The notes under the pieces: model-generated
Databases searched by the model: none
The model's input: only the letters and a program-made list of their open reading frames with translations
Told to the model about the DNA's origin: nothing
Made by a program: the position numbers and the translations under genes
Part shown: positions 6,858 to 13,750 of the stretch, piece by piece
Layout of the letters: every line of letters begins with the position of its first letter
Position numbering within the stretch: position 1 is the stretch's first letter
Origin: a virus
Direction: 5' to 3' (one strand)
Length of the DNA stretch: 53,692 nucleotides
IMG/VR virus record: IMGVR_UViG_3300050133_000100
Location: 1-53,692 of that record

Positions 6858-6949
6858 GGTTTTCTCTTCCCCCATCTGGCCCTTGCCGCCTTTTGCGCTA
6901 TTTCCTTGCGCTTCTTGGCGCTCAGCTTTGAGTTACGTATCGAATTCAT
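6854..6949 (-). CDS. 31-aa basic protein, paralogue of the 478-651 frame; candidate regulator
   Basis: Not listed by length-filtered ORF callers: ATG 6949, stop TGA 6854-6856 overlapping the next ATG. Sequence core KLSAKKRKEIAQKAARARWG, which aligns with KLSPERRREIAQQAARTRWG at 478-651. It is the first gene after the promoter at 6991-7019, whose spacer is filled by the operator palindrome. Being beside an operator in both places makes it a candidate autoregulator, but a 31-residue repressor would be very small. Confidence 0.65.
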   Translation of the reverse strand: MNSIRNSKLSAKKRKEIAQKAARARWGKRKP

Positions 6950-6990
6950 CGCCTTCGGGCTGTCCTTTTTTGATTTCACTAGTTGGGAAA

Positions 6991-7019
6991 AGTCTAGCAT
7001 GCTTCTGAAAGCATCGCAA
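6991..7019 (-). promoter_or_regulatory. Leftward promoter with operator in the spacer
   Basis: Minus strand TTGCGA (7014-7019), 17-base spacer, TAGACT (6991-6996). The spacer holds ATGCTTTCAGAAGCAT (6999-7014), the same palindrome as in the promoter at 377-405. It should drive 6949 leftward through the glycosyltransferase and following genes. Confidence 0.65.
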
Positions 7020-7069
7020 GGGGGAGATTTTGCGCTACAATTCTAACAGAAAAGGAGAATTCAAAACGT

Positions 7070-7195
7070 ATGGGAAACGATCCTACGCCAAGCAACTATC
7101 CGAGCAATCCAGTCATCGACGCCAGCGCGCCAATCGTGCAACTGTGGGTTGATTTCACGCTTCTAGTGGTCAGTATTCTGGATATTTTCGGGTAG
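7070..7195 (+). CDS. 41-aa small hydrophobic protein
   Basis: ATG 7070, stop TAG 7193-7195, with AAAAGGAGAATT 8 bases upstream, one of the best ribosome sites in the window. Residues 22-41 (APIVQLWVDFTLLVVSILDIF) are hydrophobic and may be membrane-bound. A -10-like TACAAT lies at 7036-7041 without a clear -35. Sits between the leftward operon and the lysis genes; a small membrane effector is possible. Confidence 0.6.
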   Translation: MGNDPTPSNYPSNPVIDASAPIVQLWVDFTLLVVSILDIFG

Positions 7196-7199
7196 GGGT

Positions 7200-7222
7200 T
7201 TGACCGCCTCTCGTTCTGCGCG
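7200..7222 (+). repeat. Inverted repeat T, left arm
   Basis: TTGACCGCCTCTCGTTCTG... Its inverted partner is at 7609-7634, so the pair flanks the gene at 7286-7540. A third, partial copy lies at 3897-3913. Confidence 0.6.
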
Positions 7223-7285
7223 TCTAAGGGGCGGTATAATCTGATCGTAACAGATGTTTTCGACGTGAAAAAGGATCAAACGAAC

Positions 7286-7540
7286 ATGCTCACTTTGATG
7301 CTGTTTATATTTGCGTTCGTGCTGGCGCTTGCGCTTCAGCCGTTCGCTCCGCGCGGGCGTCCGCTGCTCGCGATGCTCGGCTTTTGCCAAAAGGCCGGCA
7401 AAACTCCAGCGCTGCGGGTCTCGATCAAAGAACGCTTTCGGGTCCGTTCAGCGCTGTCCACACTAATGAAAGCTTTTCGCGGTATCGTCTTCGCAACGGC
7501 GGGCGGTACATCCGGCCAATCAGCGCCGTGCCTCGGCTGA
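7286..7540 (+). CDS. Small membrane protein flanked by inverted repeats
   Basis: 84 aa from ATG 7286 with AAAAAGGAT upstream. Residues 1-25 (MLTLMLFIFAFVLALALQPF) form a transmembrane helix; the rest is basic and cysteine-poor. A TATAAT box lies at 7235-7240 and a strong terminator follows at 7576, so it is a free-standing unit. It could be a holin-like or signalling peptide; the distal half reads less like protein and the end is uncertain. Confidence 0.5.
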   Translation: MLTLMLFIFAFVLALALQPFAPRGRPLLAMLGFCQKAGKTPALRVSIKERFRVRSALSTLMKAFRGIVFATAGGTSGQSAPCLG

Positions 7541-7575
7541 GGCGTGAGGGTAAAATCTAAAGCAAGTTCACTCCA

Positions 7576-7606
7576 CCGGGCGGGAATTTTTCCGCCCGGT
7601 TTTTAT
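7576..7606 (+). terminator. Rho-independent terminator
   Basis: Perfect 8-bp stem CCGGGCGG / CCGCCCGG with an 8-base loop, followed by TTTTTATTT. Ends the transcript of the rightward gene at 7286-7540. Confidence 0.9.
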
Positions 7607-7608
7607 TT

Positions 7609-7634
7609 GCGCAGGATGAGAGGCGGTCGGTCAA
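7609..7634 (-). repeat. Inverted repeat T, right arm
   Basis: Minus strand TTGACCGACCGCCTCTCATC, partner of 7200-7222 with a 4-base duplication (GACC). It overlaps the 3' end of the muramidase gene. Confidence 0.6.
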
Positions 7635-8158
7635 TCACTTAACGAATTAAATATATAGAAAAGTACTAAAGCTCCCAATCCCACAAGCCCAATCGTAGCC
7701 CAATCTATCGATCCTGCTGGAGAAGTATCGGGCGGGAGCCCGGTCGTTGGATCGATGGCGGGTAGTCCCGTTGTCGGATCGATGCTGGGCGCGGCCGTCG
7801 ATCCGAGCGCGTTTAAGGGGGTATTCGGGTCGATGCCGACTTGTCCAGCCACGAAGGCAGCGTAACTCTGCGGATCGTTTCCACCTGATCCGCCTGGCGC
7901 GAATCCCGCGTACACTCCTGGTTTACCGGCGAAGAATTCCACCAGCGTGAGGCCGCGGCTGATGTTCAGATTGATCTGCGAGTATAGGGCGTCCCAGCCT
8001 GCTTGCAGGGTTGGAAACTGGGCATAGCCGTTTACGATCGGATTCGATCCCCAGGAGCGCAAGTTTCCCGGATTGTTATTTCGGTACGACAAGGCGTTGG
8101 GGTTTCCGCCTGATTCGACACTGGCGATGGATTGGGCTATGGAATCGGTTAAGCTCAT
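7631..8158 (-). CDS. Membrane-anchored muramidase (phage structural lysozyme type)
   Basis: 175 aa. Residues 1-110 match phage muramidase/transglycosylase domains: IAQSIASVESGG, then RNNNPGNLRSWG, FPTLQAGWDALYSQI and LTLVEFFAGKPGVYA, DPQSYAAFVAGQVGI. They cleave peptidoglycan glycan strands. A linker repeats IDPTTGLP three times, and residues about 152-171 (WATIGLVGLGALVLFYIF) form a C-terminal transmembrane helix. A tail anchor is unusual for a soluble endolysin and suggests a virion- or membrane-bound entry enzyme. Overlaps the next upstream gene by 4 bases. Confidence 0.85.
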   Translation of the reverse strand: MSLTDSIAQSIASVESGGNPNALSYRNNNPGNLRSWGSNPIVNGYAQFPTLQAGWDALYSQINLNISRGLTLVEFFAGKPGVYAGFAPGGSGGNDPQSYAAFVAGQVGIDPNTPLNALGSTAAPSIDPTTGLPAIDPTTGLPPDTSPAGSIDWATIGLVGLGALVLFYIFNSLSD

Positions 8159-8640
8159 AAATCCTTGTTTTTGGCCGCGTTAGTGGGTGACGGTTTGGGC
8201 GCTTGGCGCGCGGTGGCATCGTTGTCGATCTTATGCGCCGTGAGGTTGGTATCCACTTCCAGGGTAGTTGGAACAGCGGGAGCAGCGAGAGGGCGCCGGA
8301 GCTCCCCTTCGGCGATTCCCGCCATTCGGCCCGATACTTCCCCTTCCAGATGTCCGACTTTGCGAGCGCTTGCCATGAAAGCATCCAGTCGCGAATTCAC
8401 CGCCAGGTGCGTTTCCTGCGCCTTCATGAAGGTCATAATGACGCCGGTCGTCGTGCTCAGAAAGCCGATCACGGTCGCGATGAGAACGCTATTGTCCTGA
8501 GTCGGGCGCAGCGAGGTCAACACGAGGATGGCGATCACTCCCAGGCATGCCATGAGTACGCCGGTGAGGGCATAAGGCCAATTGGAGGGTGGGTTCTGCT
8601 GAGATGGTTGGGGCATGTCTTCGAAGGTGATGAGCATCAT
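8155..8640 (-). CDS. Two-helix membrane protein with coiled-coil tail
   Basis: 161 aa from ATG 8640 (or ATG 8637). Two transmembrane segments (ALTGVLMACLGVIAILVLT and SVLIATVIGFLSTTTGVIM) are followed by a helical region (AQETHLAVNSRLDAFMAS) and a polar tail. The pattern and its overlap with the muramidase gene suggest a holin or a virion membrane protein. The L element supplies the bases directly before the start. Confidence 0.75.
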   Translation of the reverse strand: MMLITFEDMPQPSQQNPPSNWPYALTGVLMACLGVIAILVLTSLRPTQDNSVLIATVIGFLSTTTGVIMTFMKAQETHLAVNSRLDAFMASARKVGHLEGEVSGRMAGIAEGELRRPLAAPAVPTTLEVDTNLTAHKIDNDATARQAPKPSPTNAAKNKDL

Positions 8641-8756
8641 AAGTGGTAAACCGCCGTCCACCAGTATGCCAAGGTTTCCAGCTCTGGGAGCGCGGAGATA
8701 GTCGCCGCGTAATGCCGAGTACGGCCCGTAAATCCGCGTTGAACCCAAACCCTCAT
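8637..8756 (-). CDS. Junction ORF built from R and L elements
   Basis: 39 codons from ATG 8756 to TGA 8637, overlapping the next start (TTATGATG). The whole frame consists of the R element, a 50-base spacer and the L element. It may be a translated coupling leader rather than a functional protein. Confidence 0.35.
   Translation of the reverse strand: MRVWVQRGFTGRTRHYAATISALPELETLAYWWTAVYHL
8643..8660 (-). repeat. L element
   Basis: GACGGCGGTTTACCAC ending 2 bases before the ATG at 8640. Confidence 0.8.
8704..8750 (-). repeat. R element
   Basis: TTTGGGTT ... ACTCGGCATTACGCGG, just after the stop of the beta-helix gene (8762). With the L copy at 8643 it makes an 'empty' junction nearly identical to 14450-14560. 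Confidence 0.8.
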
Positions 8757-8761
8757 TTTAC

Positions 8762-10270
8762 TCACTGCGCAAAAGCGGAATTCGATCCCGTACTGGTGGA
8801 ACTTGCTTGCTGCAACGCTCCGAAACTCAGAGCGCCCGACTGCGAAAGCCCCGGAAGCGCTCCAGGTGTAGCCGTTCCTTTCGCCGCCGCCCCGCCGCCC
8901 GCCGTGGAATTCAGAGTGAAATCGTGCGTTCCGGCGTTGGTGAACGGACTCGCTGTCAGGGTCACGTCCAATGTGTTCGTGTAGGGGTTAGCTGCGTTGA
9001 TCGGATTCGTTGTTCCTGTATCGTCGGCGTTGTTCCTTGCGGCTGTCGTGTTCCCGAAATAAGCGTTACCGTCCCACTGCGGGAACTTTCCCCAGCCTGG
9101 ATTGACGTTGTAGCCGTTCAGTCCATAGCGGGCGTTGGAGATCAGCAGATTGTTGCGCGCCGTTGAATCGGACCCGAGCGAAGCGTTATTAGTGAACTGG
9201 ATTCCATCCTGACCATTATTGTAGATAGTGTTGTTAAAAATGACGTTTATGCCTGAATTGTTCACCAAAATGCCCTGACTCGACGCGCCGGAATTGTTCG
9301 CAATCACGTTGAAGCTGGCCATCGATCCGCCTCCCGCCAGCACGATTCCCGATCCGGTATTGTCGTGGATGTAGTTGCGCTCGATGGAATTTTGAGCTCC
9401 TCCGCTATTCACGGCGCCATTGCCGGCGCTTGCGGTATTGGCGGTGATTTCCGAGTCCATCAGCCTGGACGTGCCGTTGGCCAGATTGACGCCGATAGCC
9501 AGGCAGTTCTTCACCAGCAGGTTTCGTAGCACCGAATGCGAATTGATGCGCGCGCCGAGCGATCCGGTCAAGCTATTGCAGTCGATCACGAAATTACTGA
9601 TCCACCATCCTTGCCCGTTGGTTCCGTCGAGGGCCGTGAGATTGGAGTTGGTTGTGAGTTGGATCGTCGCGCGGCCCGTGTCGGTGCGGCTGGTCGTATA
9701 GCCGATGAGTTGGTTGGGCGGTGCGGCATTGGTTGGCGTGAACTGATTGGCGAGCGTGAGATTCGCCGTGATGGAATAGGTAGCCGTGGCCTTCACGAAG
9801 ATGATATTCTGCGCGGTCATGACCGCAAGGGCCTTGCCGATCGTGGCCAGCGCGCCGCCGATGTTCATCGTCATGCCGGTGGAAGCGGCGATGGAGGAGT
9901 CGATGGTGATGGTGGTCGCGTTCGTGAAAGCGGTCACTTGCTTCCAAACCGCTGTAATGCTACCCGTCCCCCCGGAAAACTCCACGATGTTTCCAACGAT
10001 GGCCGCTGAAAAATTCCCCGTAATGCTGGTGATGGTGGTTGTTCCGATCGCTACCGCGTCAGTGGTGGAAATGTTGACCGTGGCGGATTGGCAAGAGGAG
10101 CAGGCCGCAGCGTTCTTGTTGTTGAACTGGGACATGTCCGTCCCGGTCGCGCCTTGCACGAAGCCGCCGCCGTTGGTGTCGCTCGAAACCGTGCGGACTT
10201 CCCAGGCAGTGTTGCTCGATATGGCAGCAAAGCACGGCGCAGAGATTAGAATAAGAAACAATCCCTTCAT
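8762..10270 (-). CDS. Exported right-handed beta-helix protein
   Basis: 502 aa from ATG 10270 (TGATG overlap with the gene before it). Signal peptide MKGLFLILISAPCFA. The N-terminal region (TNGGGFVQGATGTDMSQ) is a pattern I know from soil-phage surface proteins. Residues about 230-400 are parallel beta-helix repeats (NSIERNYIHDNTGSGIVLAG, NVIFNNTIYNNGQDGIQF), as in pectate-lyase-like tailspikes and depolymerases. No catalytic residues can be pinned down. Likely receptor binding or capsule degradation. A signal peptide suggests the protein, or an assembly stage, lies outside the cytoplasm. Confidence 0.82.
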   Translation of the reverse strand: MKGLFLILISAPCFAAISSNTAWEVRTVSSDTNGGGFVQGATGTDMSQFNNKNAAACSSCQSATVNISTTDAVAIGTTTITSITGNFSAAIVGNIVEFSGGTGSITAVWKQVTAFTNATTITIDSSIAASTGMTMNIGGALATIGKALAVMTAQNIIFVKATATYSITANLTLANQFTPTNAAPPNQLIGYTTSRTDTGRATIQLTTNSNLTALDGTNGQGWWISNFVIDCNSLTGSLGARINSHSVLRNLLVKNCLAIGVNLANGTSRLMDSEITANTASAGNGAVNSGGAQNSIERNYIHDNTGSGIVLAGGGSMASFNVIANNSGASSQGILVNNSGINVIFNNTIYNNGQDGIQFTNNASLGSDSTARNNLLISNARYGLNGYNVNPGWGKFPQWDGNAYFGNTTAARNNADDTGTTNPINAANPYTNTLDVTLTASPFTNAGTHDFTLNSTAGGGAAAKGTATPGALPGLSQSGALSFGALQQASSTSTGSNSAFAQ

Positions 10271-10806
10271 CACTGACACCAAATCTGCCCGGTTACCCGT
10301 GTTACCGTTGTAGCCGTTGCGACCGAAAATCCAAACACATCCCCAGTCGAAACCGCCGCCGTCCATCCTGATCTAGAACCATTTTGCGCCAGTTGCGCCG
10401 TGGAGAGAGTTAGCGGAGCCGACGCGGAAATCTTGTTGCCTGAAGTCGGAATCGCCCCGGCCGCTTTCCAAACATCCACGGTAATCGAACCGGATTGATC
10501 AGCCGAGATATCCCAGCGGTTTATGGTACAAGTGAAATCCGCTGTCGGGTAGACCTTCGCATCCCCAAGGACGATGACCGAGCCGCCGCCGTCGATTACG
10601 AAGCTTATGGAGTGGAGTTGAGAACTTCCTGCTCCCGCACAGGTGGTGCCGTTGTCGATGAGGCTTCCAGCGGCACCGACTTTCACGCAATTTCCAATTG
10701 TAAACGCTCCCGTTATCCTGCCACGCGAGACGAATGATGGCCCTTGCGCCTGGCCGGTCAGAGCAAAGAAGCAAAGAAACAGCCAGATTAATTTGTGGCG
10801 ATCCAT
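10270..10806 (-). CDS. Exported phage surface (fibre-type) domain protein
   Basis: 178 aa from ATG 10806. Signal peptide MDRHKLIWLFLCFFALTGQAQ. The rest is one domain with SISFVIDGGGSVIVLGDAK, CTINRWDISADQSGSITVDVW and GDVFGFSVATATTVTRVT, a beta-sandwich that I recognise from the C-termini of many phage fibre and baseplate proteins. Here it stands alone behind a signal peptide. Probably exposed on the virion and involved in host contact. Confidence 0.78.
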   Translation of the reverse strand: MDRHKLIWLFLCFFALTGQAQGPSFVSRGRITGAFTIGNCVKVGAAGSLIDNGTTCAGAGSSQLHSISFVIDGGGSVIVLGDAKVYPTADFTCTINRWDISADQSGSITVDVWKAAGAIPTSGNKISASAPLTLSTAQLAQNGSRSGWTAAVSTGDVFGFSVATATTVTRVTGQIWCQ

Positions 10807-11834
10807 GAGATGCTCTGACCTCCCGCTGTCGCGATGACGAAAATGAGATTGGTGTTCGAAACTGGCCCACAATAAGCGTCTCCCGGCGCTAGTTCCATTC
10901 CTGTAGACGTCGTAATTCCCGTTGGACCGATGTAGACCGATGCGGTGTTGGTCGAAAGCCCTTTAACGCAGATATTCTTCGCTGCTCCTGAAGTCAGAGC
11001 CACAGCCGCATTCGTCACTGCCTGCTGAGCGGAGCGTACCGCGCTATTGCCTGAGAGTTGTACCAAAGGTCCATGTGTTTCATCGCCTGGCGCTTGCGAA
11101 AAATGATTTCCATCCGCAGTAGTGATAATCGGCAAACTGTAAATACCCATCCCCCCTAGCATGTTGCTCGATTGCAAGAATGGCATGCTGGTTGTGGTTC
11201 CTAAATCGGGTGGCTGGGTAGTTCGTGCCCCTAGTATCAGCCCCCCGAAGAAATCGACCAGGAGTGGCTCGATATTACCTGCATTCGTATCGAGCCCTGC
11301 TACCAGCACTGGAGGAGTCGTAGGCGGGCTTCCTGAGGCAGTGGGACCGATTACCGGGCAGGGATTAGGGCAGCCTGTTCCGGCCGGCGCTCCGCTTCCC
11401 GAATTTGGATTCGTTTTGAAGCCGTGGAATTCCGCCGTCAAGTACCCGGCTCCCGTGGTGGTGATCTGAACCCGCACGTAAGGAAAGTACCCGGTAGCTC
11501 GAATCTCGCCCTGGTTGGTTGCCGTGGTGGGATTCACTGAGCCGGTTACGATCGTGCCGGCGAACGATACGAAGGTTCCTGCCGCTCCTGCCGTTGTCAA
11601 AGGAGCGCTCTGAAGCAATACGGAGACCGTAGCGAAGCCAAATGAAGAGTAGGTGACTACCCAGCCGTCGCACGCTGCGAATCGATTGTCGACCGTCGCG
11701 CTGTTGAAGGTTCCCGCCGTGGTGATCGCCGGTTGCAGGAATTTGCCGCAGTCCGCTTGAACGCTAGAGACGGGCTGGAGTTGCTGAGCGTAGGCTAAGG
11801 GGATGATGAGGAGTGCGAGTAAGAGAGTTTTCAT
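10788..11834 (-). CDS. Exported beta-rich surface protein
   Basis: 348 aa from ATG 11834. Signal peptide MKTLLLALLIIPLAYAQ. Two beta domains are visible: residues about 20-140 (WVVTYSSFGFATVSVLLQS ... YVRVQITTTGAGYLTAEFHG) and about 240-348 (KNICVKGLSTNTASVYIGPTG ... AYCGPVSNTNLIFVIA), joined by a Pro/Thr-rich linker. The second is the kind of receptor-side sandwich common in phage appendages. Overlaps the next gene by 19 bases. Confidence 0.72.
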   Translation of the reverse strand: MKTLLLALLIIPLAYAQQLQPVSSVQADCGKFLQPAITTAGTFNSATVDNRFAACDGWVVTYSSFGFATVSVLLQSAPLTTAGAAGTFVSFAGTIVTGSVNPTTATNQGEIRATGYFPYVRVQITTTGAGYLTAEFHGFKTNPNSGSGAPAGTGCPNPCPVIGPTASGSPPTTPPVLVAGLDTNAGNIEPLLVDFFGGLILGARTTQPPDLGTTTSMPFLQSSNMLGGMGIYSLPIITTADGNHFSQAPGDETHGPLVQLSGNSAVRSAQQAVTNAAVALTSGAAKNICVKGLSTNTASVYIGPTGITTSTGMELAPGDAYCGPVSNTNLIFVIATAGGQSISWIATN

Positions 11835-11851
11835 GTTGTTGGGCTCGACAG
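11834..11851 (+). repeat. R element, partial
   Basis: Only the TTGTTGGGCTCG end, at the start codon of the minus gene 11834. Confidence 0.45.
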
Positions 11852-11890
11852 TCGGTCGAGGGTTTCAGTACTGAAGTGCGCTGTGGCGTA

Positions 11891-11919
11891 TTGCGCCCGC
11901 TGCTGATTCGGCGCATACT
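11891..11919 (+). promoter_or_regulatory. Promoter for a leaderless transcript
   Basis: TTGCGC, 17-base spacer, CATACT at 11914-11919. The GTG at 11926 begins 7 bases after the -10 box, the same distance as at 15921/15928 and 18569/18576, so transcription should start at the start codon. Confidence 0.6.
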
Positions 11920-11925
11920 TGACGG

Positions 11926-12159
11926 GTGAACAATCCGATGCTGCAATCCTTTCTTTCGACCGCGCTGCCGATAGTGATCGCTCTTTCGACCGCGCTGCCG
12001 ATAGTGATCGCCGTTCTTTTTGGCACGTGGGCGAATAATAAGCGGCTGGATGACTTCGCGCGCCGTCTGGATCGCATCGAAGGGATTCTTGATCGCATCG
12101 AACAGCGGTTAGCCAGCCAGGGTGAGCGGATAACTCGGCTAGAGGTTGCCAGGCATTGA
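11926..12159 (+). CDS. Membrane-anchored coiled-coil protein on a rightward cassette
   Basis: 77 aa from GTG 11926. Residues 8-33 are hydrophobic and include a perfect 10-residue duplication (LSTALPIVIA twice), then a coiled coil (LDDFARRLDRIEGILDRIEQRLASQG). Similar in style to the protein at 6-221. It lies against the direction of the surrounding virion genes and has its own promoter. Probably a small membrane accessory protein. Confidence 0.65.
   Translation: MNNPMLQSFLSTALPIVIALSTALPIVIAVLFGTWANNKRLDDFARRLDRIEGILDRIEQRLASQGERITRLEVARH
11953..12012 (+). repeat. Tandem duplication, 2 x 30 bp
   Basis: Units 11953-11982 and 11983-12012 differ only at the last base. In frame, so it lengthens the transmembrane helix of the gene at 11926-12159 by ten residues. 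Confidence 0.95.
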
Positions 12160-12163
12160 CCGC

Positions 12164-12212
12164 CCCCGCGCAATGCCGATCCTGAGCCTGCGTCGAATGT
12201 CGAGCCCAAACT
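12164..12212 (-). repeat. R element
   Basis: Minus strand TTTGGGCTCGACATTC ... GATCGGCATTGCGCGG. Begins 5 bases after the stop at 12159, so it follows the cassette gene. Confidence 0.75.
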
Positions 12213-12323
12213 AAGGTCCTCATCCCGTAGGTACGTAGAACCAACGGCCTAGGGCAAGAAATAGAACCAAAATCGGACACGCTGGTACCATTTCGCACGT
12301 CTCTAAGGCAGGAGAATAAAACG

Positions 12324-12398
12324 ATGCTGTTAAACTGGTTCTGGAAATTGTACAATCGGCGGATGACAAAAGCGATTCTGAAACGGCTGGAAGCATGA
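12324..12398 (+). CDS. 24-aa leader-like ORF
   Basis: MLLNWFWKLYNRRMTKAILK... from ATG 12324 with GGCAGGAGAATAAAACG upstream, a near-perfect ribosome site. Its TGA overlaps the ATG of the next gene (ATGA), so it probably couples translation to it. The product would be a short amphipathic, aromatic peptide. Confidence 0.55.
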   Translation: MLLNWFWKLYNRRMTKAILKRLEA

Positions 12399-12817
12399 TC
12401 TGCGACGGGCCAAATGGAATCGAGGCCGTGACTAGCATGACGCTGCGCGATCAGTACGGAGAGGTCGAGGTCGGAATCGGAGACCTGTTCGAATACAAGG
12501 GCGCGACTCTGGCCGTCGTTTGCCCTGAGTTGAGCGCTTGCACGGCAGATATGCCAGTCATTTGCGTTCGGCTGAAGAGGGGCGTAATCGAAAAGGGCGG
12601 CCAACGGTTCGAAGCCAGCGAAGAGAAAAATAATCTGCTGTTCGACTTCAGTGGAGATCTGGTCGCCGGATTGATCCGAGAGCATCGCCTGATGACCTTC
12701 GACATTCCCGCCCCACCTGTCCAGCCTCCAGCACGGATCGAAAAGAAAAGCCCCCGCGCTCCCACCCGCAAGAAGGGCGCACAAGAGCACGGCCCAACGA
12801 CTGGAACCCTGTTTTAG
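12395..12817 (+). CDS. Hypothetical protein on a rightward cassette
   Basis: 140 aa, coupled to the 24-aa ORF. N-terminal 110 residues look folded (YGEVEVGIGDLFEYKGATLAVV, then MPVICVRLKRGVIEKGG), followed by a proline- and lysine-rich tail. Antisense to the virion block, in the gap between 11834 and 12879. A minus-strand frame is open along its whole length, so the strand choice rests on the good ribosome site and coupled start. Confidence 0.6.
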   Translation: MICDGPNGIEAVTSMTLRDQYGEVEVGIGDLFEYKGATLAVVCPELSACTADMPVICVRLKRGVIEKGGQRFEASEEKNNLLFDFSGDLVAGLIREHRLMTFDIPAPPVQPPARIEKKSPRAPTRKKGAQEHGPTTGTLF

Positions 12818-12878
12818 CCATAGTAAACCATGGCAGAGGCTCCTGCGATTCGTCCTAGGGGCTCTAATCGTCGGCATT

Positions 12879-13460
12879 TTACCTCTTTGGATACTGCCAT
12901 CCCACTACAGCCGCATTCAGCCGGTCTGCAGGATCCAGTCTCCCGAGCGCCCCGGCGCCCAAACTTGCGAAGATTTGGACCCGTTGCAAGGAAAGCAAAC
13001 GGATGTACCCGCCTACAAGCGCATGCGGGTTTCGCAGATCGTTAAGTGAAAAGATCACGTTTGAGAAATCCGGTATCCAGCGCTGACCCACCTGCATTCG
13101 CCAGATGACGTCGCCCGAGCCCTCGACGAAACCGGAACCCGCGACCGTCATCATGACATTGGTTCCGACTCCATCCCATCCGATGGGCATGGTGAAATCG
13201 AGAATTTGCGTATCGACGAGCTCCGCGGCCGGAAGTGGGATCGATCCGACTTTCTGCAGCCTCTCTCCCTCCGGTGGCATTTCAACCCAAGGTGCTTTCA
13301 GGTAGCGCTTTTTACGCATGGTCTGGCAGACCATTTCGAGTCCACCGCGGAGGATGATTTGTTCCCAGAGTTGGCATTCCTGGTTTAAGCAGTGGTTGAA
13401 GGCGTTGGGTTGTTCCCAGATTCGGTTTTGGAGGGAGAGGCAGGATTCGACTAGGGGCAT
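12879..13460 (-). CDS. Virion-type beta protein
   Basis: 193 aa from ATG 13460, with AAGAGG upstream and an L element before that. The first 60 residues are helical with cysteine and tryptophan pairs (CLNQECQLWEQIILRGGLEMVCQ). The rest is beta-rich and ends VVGWQYPKR, comparable to the FLGVKRYKLN and FHGVRRRPC endings of the genes at 18025 and 16449. I infer a capsid-associated jelly-roll-like protein; no family was recognised. Confidence 0.65.
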   Translation of the reverse strand: MPLVESCLSLQNRIWEQPNAFNHCLNQECQLWEQIILRGGLEMVCQTMRKKRYLKAPWVEMPPEGERLQKVGSIPLPAAELVDTQILDFTMPIGWDGVGTNVMMTVAGSGFVEGSGDVIWRMQVGQRWIPDFSNVIFSLNDLRNPHALVGGYIRLLSLQRVQIFASLGAGALGRLDPADRLNAAVVGWQYPKR

Positions 13461-13750
13461 GAAACCTCTTGGTGGTAAACCGCCGTCGTGCTGTCCGCGA
13501 AGGTTAAGGTAGAGGGGAGCGCGGTGGCAGTCAGTTGGAATTCTGGCCGGTCCGAACGGTCCATACGCTCGGTTGGGATGCGCTCGATCTCGATCATGAT
13601 CACGATAGGTGTTCCGCCGTTCCATTCCGCGCGACGGGCCGCGAAGTGCTCCGCTACCAATTTTAGCGAAGAACACCATGAGCCCTTACGTAATCCAAAC
13701 GCTCGGATGGATCGCAGCCGTTCTGTAGTGGTTCCGTGATAGGCGATCAT
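13451..13750 (-). CDS. ADP-ribosyltransferase-like protein
   Basis: 99 aa from ATG 13750, overlapping the upstream stop (ATGA). N-terminus IAYHGTTTERLRSIRAFGL then GSWCSSLKLVAEHFAARRA and PIVIMIEI follow the pattern of small ART-fold proteins (YHGT box, later strand with Glu). They transfer ADP-ribose from NAD or are inactive relatives. The C-terminus runs into the L element. Its position between virion genes is odd and fits a cassette inserted at an L junction, here in the leftward direction. Confidence 0.6.
   Translation of the reverse strand: MIAYHGTTTERLRSIRAFGLRKGSWCSSLKLVAEHFAARRAEWNGGTPIVIMIEIERIPTERMDRSDRPEFQLTATALPSTLTFADSTTAVYHQEVSCP
13471..13487 (-). repeat. L element
   Basis: GACGGCGGTTTACCACC, upstream of ATG 13460 and inside the 3' end of the ART-like gene. 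Confidence 0.8.

Noticed and set aside
9594-9947. His- and Arg-rich 117-codon ORF within the beta-helix gene
   Set aside because: Out-of-frame shadow; the composition is that of Asn/Thr codons read in another frame.
12451-12771. 106-codon leftward ORF
   Set aside because: Shadow of the gene at 12395-12817.
11831-12877. 348-codon leftward ORF with a signal-like start
   Set aside because: It is opposite two rightward genes that have a promoter, a near-perfect ribosome site and a duplication in frame. Its sequence after the first 45 residues does not look like protein. Kept only as part of the open-antisense observation.
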